A stretch of DNA of 64,000 nucleotides. Origin: Entonaema liquescens. Lineage: Eukaryota; Ascomycota; Sordariomycetes; Xylariales; Xylariaceae. The stretch covers positions 2,914,001 to 2,978,000 of the forward strand of contig CADCSX010000023.1 of the NCBI GenBank assembly GCA_902805475.1, read 5' to 3'. Made by a program: the position numbers and the translations under genes. Shown in pieces: positions 63,957 to 64,000 of the stretch; within the stretch, counting starts at the first letter, position 1, and each line of letters starts with the position of its first letter. Under the pieces are notes generated by a model that saw only the letters and a program-made list of their open reading frames with translations, did not search any database and was not told the origin of the DNA.

Positions 63957-64000
63957 ATGACTAGCAAATCAGAAGCGGTTCTACGTCTGCTTCGAGAAAA
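63957..64000 (+). CDS. possible start of a gene cut by the window edge
   Basis: An ATG in a good fungal context (TTCACCATGACT) opens a frame that stays open to the end of the window (MTSKSEAVLRLLRE). The short stretch has a helical, charged character, but nothing identifies it. It could equally be a chance ATG. Confidence 0.3.
   Translation, partial: MTSKSEAVLRLLRE

Overview
The window reads as nuclear DNA of a filamentous ascomycete (Pezizomycotina, probably Sordariomycetes). Introns are 46-99 bp with GTRNGT-type donors, CTAAC/CTGAC-like branch sites and YAG acceptors. Intergenic gaps are 0.3-3.6 kb. The gene set is fungal: a secreted amidase, UFD2, a PHO4-family phosphate permease, a DUF3433 membrane protein, an Hce2/ECP2-type secreted protein and a PIN4-like RRM+R3H protein. 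A 23-kb block of almost pure A/T with the hallmarks of repeat-induced point mutation (RIP) sits in the middle. The taxonomic call is inference from gene style, not from a search.

Left gene region (1-17.9 kb): the 3' end of a Gln/Pro-rich protein gene; a secreted amidase-signature enzyme (minus, 2 exons); an F-box-like protein (plus, 2 exons); a small coiled-coil hypothetical (minus); an extended short-chain dehydrogenase/ketoreductase (plus, 3 exons) converging on a small SnoaL/NTF2-like protein (minus); and UFD2, the E4 ubiquitin-chain elongation factor (minus, 8 exons, reconstructed to a 1,119-aa product ending in a U-box).

Central block (about 17.89-41.09 kb): no credible gene. I could resolve one clear structure by eye. 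An LTR retrotransposon of about 6.17 kb with 214-bp LTRs (25,130-37,479, TSD TTATA) was split by an inverted insertion of another copy of the same family (26,868-33,039, TSD TACAT). Both copies were then independently degraded by C-to-T/G-to-A transitions. The block also holds 31-bp, 36-bp and 44-bp tandem arrays, a complex AT array, a perfect 10-bp-arm inverted repeat, and two short islands of normal composition that escaped mutation.

Right gene region (41.1-64 kb): a single-pass membrane protein with a Cys-rich ectodomain and a Pro/Ser-rich cytoplasmic tail (4 exons); a small divergent protein kinase; a Na+/phosphate symporter (4 exons, 585 aa); a four-helix small membrane protein; a large DUF3433 protein; an Hce2-domain putative effector; a PIN4-like RNA-binding protein; and possibly the first codons of another gene at the right edge. 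The DUF3433 and PIN4-like genes each carry one apparent frameshift, and in both a homopolymer run is one base short. That points to assembly indels rather than real pseudogenes.

The genes are mostly unrelated housekeeping, transport and surface functions and do not form an obvious pathway. The only pair that might work together is the ketoreductase plus SnoaL-like protein.
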